Shown: positions 24,640 to 36,800 of the stretch, piece by piece
Layout: every line of letters starts with the position of its first letter
How positions within the stretch are numbered: position 1 is the first letter of the stretch
NCBI GenBank assembly: GCA_916048095.2
Contig: OU696595.1
Location: forward strand, 1,470,795 to 1,534,794
Origin: Sacculina carcini
Taxonomy: Eukaryota > Arthropoda > Thecostraca > Sacculinidae
Length of the DNA stretch: 64,000 bases
Direction: 5' to 3'
Program-made: the position numbers and the translations under genes
Notes under the pieces: model-generated
Databases searched by the model: none
Seen by the model: the letters and a program-made list of their open reading frames with translations, nothing else
Told to the model about the DNA's origin: nothing

Positions 24640-26325
24640 TTCACGATCTTCTTCCGATTGGCTTTTGTTCTGCCCCGATCGCTCATCTTTGCTCTTTCTG
24701 CTGCTAAAAGCAACTATATCTCCAAACTCTCGTCCCTTTCTCGCTTTCCCAAGTCATTGTGGTCCACTATGAACTCACTCTGCGGTCTTCACTTCCCTGC
24801 TTCCACCTTTCCTCTAACGGCTCTTGAGTTAGCAACATTTTTATCTGAAAAGGTAAAACTCACACAATCTAGTATTCCTACCACTTGTGCTGCTCTCACT
24901 CACACTTCCACTCATCACCGGTGTACGTCCTTTTCTCACATTGATCTTCATGGTGCCTTGTCCCTCCTTTCCTCTCCTAAGCTATTTTTCTCACCAGCTG
25001 ATCCAGAGCCGTAGCAACCGCCCCCCGTACCCCCCGGCCGGGGGGGGGGGCCCGAGTGTTGAGGGGCCCCGTTGCTTCACGTATGACATAAAAATTTATC
25101 ATATTATGTATAGACTACCTGTTTGCTCAGATGTTTTCACCTGAGCTTGTATTATGTGATTATGTATAATAAATAAATTCATTATTTGATGGCTTATTTA
25201 TAATGGGGGCCCCAAGTGGTGCCTTCGGGGGGTCCCAAGTGTTGCCTTTGGGAGGGGCCCCAAGTGTTGCCTTCGGTGGGGGGGCCTCATGAGTCCTCGC
25301 AACGGCTCTGAGCTGATCCCATCAACTTCCTTGCTATCTCCGAATCCCTTCCTTGGTTCCTAATCTCCTGCATCTTGTCAACTCCTCTTTTCTTCACGGT
25401 CAGTTTCTTGCTGACAAGCACGCAATTGTCCGTCCGGTTCTTAAGAACCTTGACCATTCTACGCTTAGGAACTATCGTCCTATGTCTCTTATGGGCTTTT
25501 CTTCTAAACTTCTCGAGTCTTCTATCTCCGCACAACATTCCCCCTTCATCAGTCAGTTTCTTTATCCCTTCCAATCCGGGTTTGGCCCTTCTAATTCTAC
25601 CGAATCAATTCTTCTTTCTATGTCCAACGGCATCCTTTCACACTTCTCGTACCGTCACTCTGTTTTTCTCGTTCTTCTCGATATGTCCTCCGCCTTCGAC
25701 CTTGTTAATCACTCTATCCTAATTCACGACTTCTCTCAACTTGGGATCTCGTCTTCTGCTCTCCCTCTCCATAAATCGTACCTTTCGGGAAGGACCTACT
25801 CTGTCAACTTCAATTCCTCTGTATCTGATCCTATCCATCTTTCATCAGGTGTCTATTCATCTGTCCGTCAGGGATCTATTCTTGGTCCGATACTCTTTAA
25901 CCTTTACATGTCCTCCATCTGCCCTATTCTTCGTAAGTATTCCATCTCATTTCATATCTACGCTGATGACATTCAGTTCTGTATTCCTCTTCCTTTCCCT
26001 TCTCCGTCTTTTCTTTCCGACATCCTATCCAGCATCTCTTCTTGGGCGTCGTCCCGTCACCTCCTCAATTCGTCCAAGTCTGAGTTTCTGGCTCTTCATC
26101 CTCCTCGTATTCTTCCTCCTCACTTACCTCTTATCCTATCCTCGACAGTTCGCAATCTCGGCGTTATTTTTGACTCGTCACTCTCACCCTGCGACAATAT
26201 CCTCTCTGTCGCCCGCACTTGCTGTCTTATCTTGAGATCCTCTATCCTATACGCTCATATCTCGACAGACCTTCCGCAATCAAACGTATTCACTCTCATG
26301 TATTCTCCAGACTCGATTATTGTAA
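24640..26325 (+). mobile_element. L2-like LINE, left part (RT core), split by gypsy A
   Basis: The reverse transcriptase is readable in one frame from about 25319 to the break. It shows the NYRPMSL motif (near 25470), LLDMSSAFDLVNH (near 25676), SVRQGSILGPILFNLY (25863-25910), catalytic YADD (25960) and LNSSKSEF (near 26065). The 5' part has KSNYISKLSSLSRFP. It is interrupted at 25004 by a hAT element and at 26326 by gypsy A within the RLDYCN motif; it resumes at 39725 with the next residues of the same family motif. The 5' end is truncated. Confidence 0.85.
25004..25310. mobile_element. Non-autonomous hAT-type element, 307 bp
   Basis: The ends are CAGAGCCGTAGC and GCAACGGCTCTG (inverted, one mismatch), flanked by perfect 8-bp direct repeats AGCTGATC at 24996-25003 and 25311-25318. 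CAG termini with 8-bp duplications are typical of hAT transposons. The interior has G/C homopolymer runs and repeats of ccaagtgttgccttcgg/ccaagtggtgccttcgg, and no protein. It sits in the RT-upstream part of the L2-like LINE; removing it restores the LINE frame. Confidence 0.85.
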
Positions 26326-26604
26326 TGTGGCGCCTGTGCAAATGTGGGCCAAAAACATTTGCCCATATACCACAAACACACACTCTACCAGCGCTTCAGC
26401 GGTACGCGTCCCGGAGGTGTATGTCCCCTGCACACAGACATACACCACGTACAAACACCAGCCAGCGCGCACCGACCCGGTACAGTGTCGCGTCCCGGAG
26501 GTGTATGTCCCCTGCACACAGACATACACCACGTACAAACACCAGTCAGTGCGCACCAACCCTCTTCAGTGTCTGGGCCAACATCTGGTTCGCATCCGCC
26601 TGAC

Positions 26605-27946
26605 CACATCCTCACTCAGTGTCCACAGCATCATCGATCTGTTGCAGCTATCACAAGAACAGGCGCACGACAACGACATAAACACTCTAAAAAAAGGTAA
26701 TGACACTAACTTAAAAATTACAATCAAGCCGTTACCTACGCACGCAAACGCCTCAATCATCTGCGATGATTCCACAGGCACATCTCGGCCCATCGTGCCG
26801 AAGTCCATGCGAAAGCAAGTTTTTTGTGTTCTCCATAATTTGTCACACCCCGGCCGAAAAGCCACACTGAAACTTATCTCTGACAGATTTGTGTGGCCAT
26901 CTATGCGGCATGATGTGATGCAATGGACTACACAGTGCACACATTGCCAAACGTGCAAAGTCTCTCGTCACAATCGTTCGACACCTGCTCAGTTTTGTCT
27001 ACCGTCAGGTCGCTTTCATAATATCCACATTGATATTGTGGGGCCATTGCCTTACTGTAAAGGCCAGCAGTACATATTGTCGATGATCGACAGGTTTACC
27101 AGGTGGCCTGAAGTCTGCCCAATGCCTGATATATCCGCAGACACAGTTGCCCGCTGTTTCATCAGCACTTGGATATCCAGGTATGGCGTACCACACACCA
27201 TTGTGTCCGACCGAGGCTCACAGTTCACCTCTCGCCTGTGGCAACAAATCACGGCACGTCTCGGGGCTGAATCACTGCACACCACTGCCTACAACCCCAG
27301 CGCCAACGGCCTCGTCGAACGCCTTCACCGACAACTCAAATGTGCGCTACGCGACTGTCCAAACTGGATCGACCGCCTTCCAATCGTGATGCTGGGAATA
27401 CGCGCCTCTGTCAAAGAATCGGTACAGTGTTCATCAGCACAGCTGGTTTTAGGCACACCTTTACGACTACCAGGTGAAATGTTCGCCAACATGAGTGATA
27501 TTTCGCCCCAACAGGTCGCACGAGAACTGTCGCAGCACTTCGCAAGGATCCGCCCAGTACAGAGCAGGCCGACGACCACAGCTGACACATTTACTCTGCC
27601 TGCGCTCAACACTGCAAAATACGTGTTTGTGCGTAACGACGGCCACCGTCGTCCCTTGCAGCCTGTCTACACTGGTCCGTACCGCGTGCTCAAGCGCACA
27701 CCAAAAACATTTACGATTGAACGAAACGGCGAGGACACAATCTGCGTGGACCGACTACGACCGGCTTTCTTGGAAAACGCTTCCATCAGCTTTCCACAAG
27801 AGACCGCTGTATCCATCTTCCAGCCGCAATCTGCCTCCAGCAAAACTCCTGCGCGAAACTGCTCCGGATCAAGAATCCCGGTTCTGCGTACGCGTATCAC
27901 TCGTTCCGGTCGTGTTGTCCGCCCCCCAGTCCGTTTTTCTCCTTGA
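26605..27946 (+). CDS. Gypsy A integrase (fragment of polyprotein)
   Basis: The HHCC zinc domain (HNLSHPG...CTHCQTC, about 26835-26960), the rve catalytic core with Asp in HIDIVGP (near 27030), Asp in SDRGSQFT (near 27209) and Glu in ANGLVERLH (near 27305) are all present, so the D,D-35-E triad is intact. The frame ends with a basic tail (GRVVRPPVRFSP) and a stop 17 bases before the next LTR. The upstream end runs into LTR sequence after a deletion, so no start belongs to it. Confidence 0.85.
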
Positions 27947-27963
27947 ACTGGAGGGGGGCTCCT

Positions 27964-28560
27964 GTGGCGCCTGTGCAAATGTAGGCCAAAAACATTTGCC
28001 CATACACCACAAACACACACTCTACCAGCGCTTCAGCGGTACGCGTCCCGGAGGTGTATGTCCCCTGCACACAGACATACACCACGTACAAACACCAGCC
28101 AGCGCGCACCGACCCGGTACAGTGCCGCGTCCCGGAGGTGTATGTCCCCTGCACACAGACATACACCACGTACAAACACCAGCCAACGCGCACCAACCCG
28201 GTACAGTGTCGCGTCCCGGAGGTGTATGTCCCCTGCACACAGACATACACCACGTACAAACACCAGTCAGTGCGCACCAACCCTCTTCAGTGTCTGGGCC
28301 AACATCTGGTTCGCATCCGCCTGACCACATCCTCACCCAGGGATGCAGCAGCCATCGAGGGCAACATCTGGTCCACAGCCGTGCGCCCAGACCATATGTG
28401 ACCCGGAACACCAGGCGACAACATACGCACATACACACACATTCTCAACCACACACGCCAGCGACGTATAAAACACCGTCACACACACTCTTCCACAACC
28501 AGTCCCAGAATTACGGTCGCAGACAGATACAGCTTACCTTATCTGCAGGACTTTACTGTC
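27964..28560 (+). repeat. Second LTR of gypsy A with an 83-bp internal minisatellite
   Basis: It shares its first ~330 bp with 26326-26607. Both contain an 83-bp unit (starting CGCGTCCCGGAGGTGTATGT) present twice in the first copy (about 26407-26570) and three times in this one (about 28045-28290). A TATAAAA at 28456 could be the LTR promoter. The right boundary of the LTR is not resolved because the following gag region is deleted. Confidence 0.6.
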
Positions 28561-29064
28561 TCATTGCATGGCGCCAAAATATTCTCAACGATAGATCTCG
28601 CCAAAGCGTATTTTCAAATACCAGTACATCCTGATGATGTTCACAAAACCGCCATCACTACACCATTTGGTCTCTTCGAGATGACCAGAATGCCATTTGG
28701 CCTGCGCAACAGTGCGCAAACAATGCAACGGTTGATGGATACGGTGCTACGAGGGTTGTCTTTTACGTTTGTGTACATAGATGATATTTTGATTGCCAGC
28801 AAATCTCACGAAGAGCACCTTGAACACATCGAAACTGTTTTCAAACGCCTCGACAAATTCGGAATTCGAGTGAACCCAGGAAAATGTGTATTCGCTGTAA
28901 ATACTCTCACATTTCTCGGTCACACAATTACCGAACATGGTATCACGCCTACGAATGACAAGATCGCCGCTGTCAAGGACTTCCCAAAGCCTCAAACACA
29001 ACAACAACTGAGAAGGTTCCTAGGAATGATAAACTTTTATCACATATTTCCCCCATGCAGCTGA
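28561..29064 (+). pseudogene. Gypsy A reverse transcriptase, C-terminal two thirds
   Basis: The RT palm is readable with TIDLAKAYFQIPVH, TPFGLFEMTRMPFGL, catalytic FVYIDDILIA (near 28770) and FLGHTITEHG. The N-terminal fingers are missing, and the frame is lost near 29050, where it shifts into the RNase H region (FTDASNFGIGCVL near 29230, in another frame). RNase H is then cut by gypsy B at 29384 and resumes at 39353 (VTDHKPLVHAI near 39396). Confidence 0.8.
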
Positions 29065-29383
29065 AACTCTTGGTCCGCTCCATCGTCTGGTCGACCACAA
29101 GAAGCGACGATCCAAGGCGCCTATCGAGTGGACGCAGGCAGCCGACGAGGCATTCACTGCAGCCAAGAAAAATATATGCGACGCCACTGTACTCAGACAC
29201 CAGGATCCGGACGCAAAGCTCGGCGTATTCACGGATGCCAGCAATTTCGGCATAGGATGTGTTCTGCAACAGCTGCAACAAGGTATGTGGAAGCCACTTG
29301 CATTCTGGTCACAAAAACTGTCGCCCGCACAGCAAAAGTACAGCGCGTTTGGGCGAGAATTGTTGGCATCATACATGGCCATC

Positions 29384-29500
29384 TGTGGCGTACGCGTATG
29401 TTCAGTGTATGCACAATGTGTTCAATGTAGAGGGCGCCACAGATGGTGAGCCATGGCCTTGCGGCAGTCAGGCAGTTAGTTGTGCAATACACACGTTACA
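29384..29500 (+). repeat. Left LTR of gypsy B (117 bp)
   Basis: It begins TGTGGCG, ends GTTACA, and is the same length as 39231-39347, with the same sequence as far as I compared. At 117 bp it is very short for a gypsy LTR. TGGTGTCAGAAG, a plausible tRNA primer site, starts at the next base. Confidence 0.9.
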
Positions 29501-29547
29501 TGGTGTCAGAAGCTCTGAACCTGTGACTGTATACTCCTTCTGGCGCG

Positions 29548-32500
29548 ATGTCGTGTCGCCAGCCCCCTGAATTGGATTTTCATTCTGCTTCGCTGGCCAC
29601 TACCTGGCGTGTGTGGCATTGTGACTGGCAATATTTCGCTGCTGCTAAAGAGCTATCGGACAAACCCGTGTCGGTTCAGGTGGGAACCTTCTTTAATTGC
29701 GCCGGTCGTGAGCTCAAGAAGTGGCCACCCACTTCGCGTGGACAGAGGCAGATGGTCTTCCTGCTCTACTTGATTATTTCGAAAAATATTGTTCGCCGCA
29801 GCAGAACGTTGTGATGGAGCGGTTCCATTTTTACCAGCGCAGTCAACAGCCGGGAGAGAGTGTGGCGACATTTGTTGCTTCTCTGCGCGCTCTGTCTGCG
29901 TCCTGTGATTTTACTGATCGTGACGGCATGCTCCGTGACCGTCTCGTTATGGGTATCTTGGACAAGTCTACCCAGCAGACGTTGTTGAAGGTACCAACTC
30001 TTTCGTTGGATGTGGCATTACAGACGGTTCTGGCTGAGGAAACTGCCCGTCGGGGACAGAGTATTATGGCCAATATGGATTCTCCTGCTGCCGATTTGTG
30101 CCGTTTGTCGCCGTCTTCACTGGGTGTGCGTACCGGCGCTCGTTCGACCCCGACAGCTGAGGTGCGGCCCTGTCGGTTCTGTTCACGTCACCACGAGATG
30201 CGCCGCTCTGCCTGTCCGGCGTGGAACCGTGTTTGCCGGGTGTGTGATCGCCGTCATCATTTTGCCGGCAGTGTGGAATGTCCTGGGTCCGCCCCTGCAC
30301 GTACTACTGCGCAGCGGCCGGTGCACGCGCCGTCGTCGACAGGGCGCCCCGCTGCCGGGGGTCGTGGGGGCTGGGCCCGGTCGTCCGACCGTCGTGTGCT
30401 GTCCGTGCAAGCTGACAATGCTGGCGAGGTGCAATTGGATACGAGCGCAATTGGGTATGCTGCACTGCAGACTGGTACGCTTGATTCTGCTGATGCGTTC
30501 AATGTTGCAGAAGACCGCAATTCTCGCAGCAGCAAATCATTTAAAACTTTGTACACGCTTGACGGTAACTGCGTAAAGTTTCTTATAGATTCGGGATCTG
30601 AATCTAATGTTTTATCTTTGAGTGATTATGTTCGTGTCACTGGCGATGTTGAGCGTACATCAGTGCGCCCCTGTCATACTGTTTTACGTATGTATAATGG
30701 TGATGTGGTTCCGACAGTAGGTAAAGTTTGTGTGTCTTTTAAAAATGTGCGCAATTCCCGTCTGCATTCTGTCATGTGTCATCTGGTAGATATGTTAGTG
30801 TTTCCGGTGCTGAGCTTGCGTTCGTCTGTTTCGTTAGGACTCATCACCCTGCTCGATTGTGACCCGCTGGATTATGTTCCCGATCCTTCCTGCACTCCTG
30901 CTGCCGCTGACTCTGTTGGCTCCCCACGTTCTTCTCTTTCTGATCGGGATGCTGTTGACGCTGAGTTTGCTGATGTTTTTGGGGATAATACAGTTGGTCT
31001 AGTTTGCCAGGACTATGAGATCCGTGTCGACTCCAGCGTTCCACCAGTGGTGGAACCTCCGCGCAGAATACGCATTCACCTTCGTGACAAACTGCATGAA
31101 AAACTTGACACTCTGGAACGCCAGGGTGTAATTAAAAGGGTTGTCGAGCCCACAGAGTGGGTGTCCAATTTAGTGATTGTGTCAAAGCCATCCGGTGATA
31201 TTCGGTTGTGTTTGGACCCCCGGTCGTTAAATAAAGCAATTCTTCGGGAGCATTACCCCACACCTACTGTCGATGATGTTTCATATCGTATTTCCGGCTC
31301 TCGAGTGTTCTCGCTGTTGGATGCTAAGTCAGCATTTTTGCAAGTCGGATTGTCGGATGCGTCGTCTCGCCTCTGTTGTTTTCATACTCCGTTCGGTCGG
31401 TATCGATGGCTTCGTTTGCCGTATGGCACTTCTTGCGCGCCAGAGATTTGGCAGCGAATCATGCATGAGATGGTGGATGATTTGCGTGGTGTCGAGGTCA
31501 TTGCTGACGATTTTTTGGTTTGCGGTAAGGGAAACTCTTATCAAGCTGCTTTGGCTGACCACGAAGCCAATCTTCTGGCGTTTCTGAAGCGTGCTCGTTC
31601 CCGAAATCTACGGCTAAATGGGAGTAAGTTCCGGTTTCGAGTGCCAAAAATTATGTGGATGGGTCATTTGTTTGACAGTTCCGGTATGCGACCAAGCACG
31701 AACAAAGTCGAAGCTGTCACTCAGTACCCCTGTCCTGCAAACAAATCTGAACTCAAACGATTTCTCGGCATGGTAGCCTATCTGTCGCGTTACATTCCGA
31801 ATGTTTCGACCATTTTGTCTCCTCTTCATCAGCTCACGTGTGAAAAGTATGCTTGGCACTGGAGTACAGCGTGCCAGCAGGCTTTTGACGTTGTTAAGAA
31901 CAAGTTAGTAACTGCTCCTGTGCTGGCTTATTTCAGCCCGTCCTTGCCTGCAGTTGTTCAATGTGACGCTTCCAGTACTGGACTGGGCGGTGTTCTGCTG
32001 CAAAACGGCCAGCCGGTGATTTATTGTTCACGATCGCTAACTGCTACGGAGCGTTCTTACTCACAGATTGAGAAGGAGCTGTTAGCAGTTTCGTTTGTAA
32101 TGAACCGTTTGGATCAATTTGTATATGGCCGCCCGGTGACCGTTCATACCGACCATAAGCCACTGGTAGCTATCCGCAATAAGTCGTTGTGTGATGTGCC
32201 TCTTCGTTTACAGCGGATGTTTCTCGGGCTTCAGCGCTACGATTACACACTTGAGTACCGCCCAGGTACTCAGGTGCCGGTGGCCGATGCACTCAGTCGT
32301 GTTCATTCCACGCTAACTGCGGCACCACTCGTCAGGTGTGTTCACGCTGTCGAACTGGAAACTATTCATCTCAGTTCGGGCCTCGCCGCTTCTCCTGAGC
32401 GGCTAGCTGTTTTCAAGCAGGCTACTGCTGATGACGTTCAGCTGCAGCACGTGATTTCCTATATTCGTGATGGTTGGCCAGATAGTCGCTCTAGGTTAGC

Positions 32501-33372
32501 TTTTGGTGTTAGTGTCTATTGGCCTTTCCGCGATGAGTTGACCACTCAAGACGGATTAGTTTTCAAATCTGGTAGTTTGGTTGTTCCGCCATCCCTCCGC
32601 AAAGATGTTCTTTCGCGTTTACACAGATCTCACATTGGAATGCTGTCGGTGCTGCGAATTGCTCGCGAAAATATTTTTTGGCCAGGGATGTCGTCGGCAA
32701 TTAAAGACATGATTTCCCGCTGTCCTATATGTTTGGCGCATCGTCCAAGCCAATCGGCAGAACCACTGTTGTCTCACGAGTTGCCGGAACGCCCCTGGCA
32801 AAAACTCGCTGCTGATCTGTTCGAATTTGCAGGTCGCCACTACTTGGTAGTGGTTGACTATTTTAGCAACTACGTGGAAGTTGATCGTCTTCTTCAGGTG
32901 ACAACTGCTTCTGTTGTCAATTGCTTGCTGGTTCAGTTTGCGCGTCATGGAATACCAGAAGTTTTAGTCACCGATAACGGTCCTCAATTTGCCTCTGAGG
33001 AGTTTCGCCGATTCACTCGATCTGCGGACGTTGTTCATATCACCTCTAGTCCCAGATATCCTCAGTCTAACGGCAAAGCTGAGAACGCGGTTCGTACTGT
33101 CAAGACGATATTCAAGAAGGCCGCTTCGGCGAACGAAAATCCTTTCTGGGCGTTAATGATGTGGAGGAATACTCCTAGCGAAGGCACCCGTTATTCACCG
33201 TCTCAGATACTCTTTGGACGTCAATGCCGCACTACTTTACCTGTGCGTCGGCAGGCGCTCTTGCCCACGCCGGCGGATGGCGTTCAGGAACGTTTGCATC
33301 GTCAGCGAGTTCGTCAGCAGATCGTTCATGATGCCAGTCCTGGTATTCGTCCTCTACCACCAATAGCGGTTG
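29548..33372 (+). pseudogene. Gypsy B gag-pol, interrupted by element C
   Basis: Gag begins in one frame (29548-29715) and continues in another from about 29721, so a one-base shift lies near 29715. The long frame (29721-33370) has a Cys/His knuckle region (CRFCSRHH...CRVCDRRHHF, about residues 151-187), protease IDSGSE (~290), RT with SLLDAKSAF and IADD in place of YxDD (~594-597), RNase H (QCDASSTG, HTDHKPL), and integrase with catalytic Asp in AADLFEF (~1032), TDNGPQF and Glu in GKAENAV. It is cut at 33371 by element C before the integrase tail, leaving a short foreign end. Confidence 0.88.
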
Positions 33373-33749
33373 TATCAGATGAGCCCTCGAATCGACTCGG
33401 CCTGAGTAGGGCATCCATACCGAATAAACTATTGTTGAATAAATTGTTGTGAGCTGAGAAGTGAAAACCTTGAACGAAAGGCTTTATTCAACAATAAAAC
33501 ATGACTATATCTGAAAAAGAGAACACTGACATTAATACGTAGAATACACAAATCAATATGCAATTGACGTAGTATAATGAGGAATTATACATGAGGTGAG
33601 CATACAATAGCTAGCAAGTGTAAATATACAAACCAATTAGCCAGCTACAAGAGAGCAACATAACGGCACACGAAAATCATACGAACGATAGAGATCCGCC
33701 ATTGCGGTTCTACAATTCACAGAGTTGCCAAGCTTACGAATTCACAACA
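33372..33749 (-). repeat. 3' LTR of gypsy C
   Basis: 378 bp, matching 37384-37761. It contains a gcaataaac-free U-rich/AT-rich middle with aataaa on the minus strand and an ATG at 33416-33418 that is the counterpart of the Gag start in the other LTR. Confidence 0.85.
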
Positions 33750-33806
33750 TTCTCCGCACCTTAAAGAAATAAATTGGCGAAGATGGAACGCAGCATATTG
33801 GAACAA

Positions 33807-36800
33807 TCACACATATTTCGGATTACGTCTGACGATGCGACCTCTCCTCGTAGCACCAGGTAGGAACGAGAGTGGGTGTTCTGTTTGTTCATTCAGTGAG
33901 CGGTCGGCGAATTCATCAGCGGATATCTCCATCCGTTCCCTCTCATCCTTGGCCTCGTCTGCAACAATCATGGAATCACCTACTTGTTCGCTGATAGCGC
34001 CAGTCGGAACTGCCGGTACCACTTCTCGTTCAGCAGCACGCGGTGGATCACCTGGAGGCTGAGGAGCAAGGTCGCTGGTCGACACAGTAGATTCCCTTCT
34101 GTCGGAGTAGCGAACTTTTGCGAAATGCGGTGTTGCAGAAACAATTTCGACAGGCTCGACGAGGGGGTCCGACTTGGAGGTACGATGATAGTTTTTGATG
34201 AATGCAGGTCCACCTAGCAGCCAGTCAGGGAGAGAATATCCGCTGCCGGACCTTCTCGGAAAACCTAGGAAGCGAGCATGTGGTGTGACATTCGTTGACG
34301 TACAAAGAAGTGACCGAATTGAATGCAGCGCACGGTCGAGAACACTCTGCCAGTGAGATTCGTCCAGATGATCGGACTTTAGTGCCAGACGGATGGCCCT
34401 CCAGATGGTGCCATTTTCTCGTTCGCACTGGCCGTTGCCGATCGGATGGTACGGAGTTGAGTGAGTGATTACAACTCCGTTCTGGAACAAGAAATTTCGA
34501 AGTCCGGAGGAGGTAAACTGAGAGCCTCTATCGCTGTGGATGGAGTCTGGACACCCGAACATTGAGAATAAATTCTGAAGACATCTAATAACGGTTTGAG
34601 CAGAGATATCTGGACATGGATATACAAATGGGAATCGTGAGTACTCATCGATAATCACTAGTAAGTATTTGTTTTTATTGACAGATGGCTTGGGCCCAAC
34701 AAAGTCCATTGATAATCGTTCAAAAGGTGATCGAGCATGTACTAACCTTCCAGGCGATGGCCTGAAAAAGCGAGGTTTCAGCTCGCCACATACTCGACAC
34801 TCTCTGCATACTCTCTTGACGTCTTCGACGGAGTACGGCAAATTCTTCAGTCGGACCAGGTGACTCATTCGACGTACACCTGGATGACATAAGGCCTCGT
34901 GCAGATCTTTGAGTGACAGAGACTGAGCGGACGCACATGACCTGGAGAGGGTGTCGGCACAAGAATTCATTGACCCTGGACGATAGGCGATTTCATAGCA
35001 ATAGCTAGATAATTGTAATCGCCACCTCAACAGTTTGTCGTTCTTAATCCTGCTGGATAGTTGCGTGTTGAAAATATATGTGACAGCTTGCTGGTCTGTC
35101 ACAATACTAAATTTTCGGCCGACAAGTAGATCACGCCATTTTCTGACAGCTTCAACTATCGCCGCTGCTTCTCTCTCCACTATTGAGTGCCGTCTCTCAG
35201 CGTGTGACAGAGTACGGGAGAAGAATGCGACAGGACGTCCGCACTGTGACAGAACAGCAGCGAGAGCGCAATCTGAGGCGTCCGTCTCAATCATGAATGG
35301 TGCGTGGTCGTCGATGGCTGCAAGGCAAGCCTGGCTTATTTCGTTTTTCAAAGCTTGGAATGCTTCAGTCGCCTCCTGATTCATAGGAAAACTTTTCACG
35401 TTCAACAGTGGTGAAATTCTCGATGAAAAATTGGCAATCCACGAAGAATAATACGAAAGCAATCCGATAGTTCTCTTCAGTGATCTGTTGCAGCTCGGAT
35501 TCGGCATTTCTTTCAAAGGAGTCAGTCTCTTGGGGTCGGGTTTGATCGTCCCGTTTTCGATCCGATGACCGAGAAAATCCAGTACAGACACATTATACTC
35601 ACATTTATCTCTATTGAATTGTATGTTCATTTTATCTGCAACTTCCTCAAATGCTTTCATTCGGGACGAGAGTTCTTCCTGGTTTCTGCCTCCAATCACT
35701 ATGTCGTCAATGTATACATACGTGCCCTCCAGACCGTGGTTCTGAATTATGTTGTTCATTATCCGCTGAAAAGCTGCAACAGAATTCGTCAGTCCAAATG
35801 GCAGTCGCGTAAACTGGTACAATTCGCAATCTGCTTCGAACGCCGTGTAGAACCTCTCATCTTCCCTGATTGGGCACTGATGGTATGCTTGTTTCAAGTC
35901 TACCTTCGAGAAGATTGTATAGTTGGAAAGATTTCTAATCATTTCAGATATTTTAGGCATCGGATACGCGTCGAGCTGAGTGAATTTGTTGATAGTTGTA
36001 GAATAGTCGATCACCAGTCTTCTTTTGTGCCTCTCATTTTTCGTTACCACGACTTGAGCTCTCCAAGGCGAATTCGACTTTTCAATTATCCCCTCTTGGA
36101 GTAGATGTTTGACTTCTGACTTGATGAAAATACGGTCAGGAGAGGAATAGGTTCTGCTTCTGGTGCTGATTGGTCGACAATTGTGCTCTAAATTAGCAAA
36201 CAGAGATGGCGGATCCACGTTCAGGTGTGATGAGGCGCAAATTTTCAAGGTCGGTGCTCCGCCATTCAACTTGAACTCTACAGCTTCATGCCGTTTCATG
36301 AATTCTTGTCCCAGAATTATAGGAACACACAAATCTGGTAGGATAGACAGTTTCACTCTGGTATAAGGTCGTTCATTTACTTCAAAGTCACAGAAGCAGT
36401 GGCCTTCAGTGCAGCTAGACAATCGAGACGATGCCATACTGACCTGATCTCTCGAGTGGTGTACTTTCAGTTTAAGCGACCGAGCATAATCCTTCTTAAT
36501 GAAGTTATGAGTACTGCCACTGTCAATCATTGCCGTAACTTCCTGATTGTTCAATACAGCAGTGACTATGGAGCACGCTTCGTTAGACCCGCCGTAAGAA
36601 GAGGCCAAGATGGCTGCCTTAAAATTAGAGCCACCACTGGAGTTGGACGACGAGCGGCATACACTAGAAAAGTGTCCTTTCTTCCCGCACGAGTGGCAGA
36701 GAGAATCTTTGGCAGGACACCGGTACCTGGGATGATTCACCCTTCCACAAAATTGGCACCGAGATGGCCTATGCTGCTGCGGCGACGTACGCCGGGACAC

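Larger units (their letters stand above)
26326..29383 (+). mobile_element. Ty3/gypsy element A, left part (rearranged)
   Basis: It starts TGTGGCGCC after target GTAA (26322-26325), which is repeated at 39721-39724 behind the right end (GCAACA). The order is abnormal: LTR start, then integrase (26600-27946), polypurine tract (actggaggggggct) with a second LTR start at 27964, then RT (28561-29064) and RNase H up to 29383. Gag, protease and the first RT half are missing. This is best read as two copies sharing an LTR, each with an internal deletion. Gypsy B splits its RNase H at 29384. Confidence 0.75.

Noticed and set aside
28022-28438. Cys/Val/Gly-rich frames on both strands in gypsy A
   Set aside because: They arise from the 83-bp minisatellite in the LTR, whose length keeps some frames open. 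They carry no protein motif.
33613-33830. Separate plus-strand genes overlapping gypsy C and the other plus-strand frames across 33835-37127
   Set aside because: They are antisense to an intact gag-pol frame whose codon pattern explains their openness; none has a recognisable domain.
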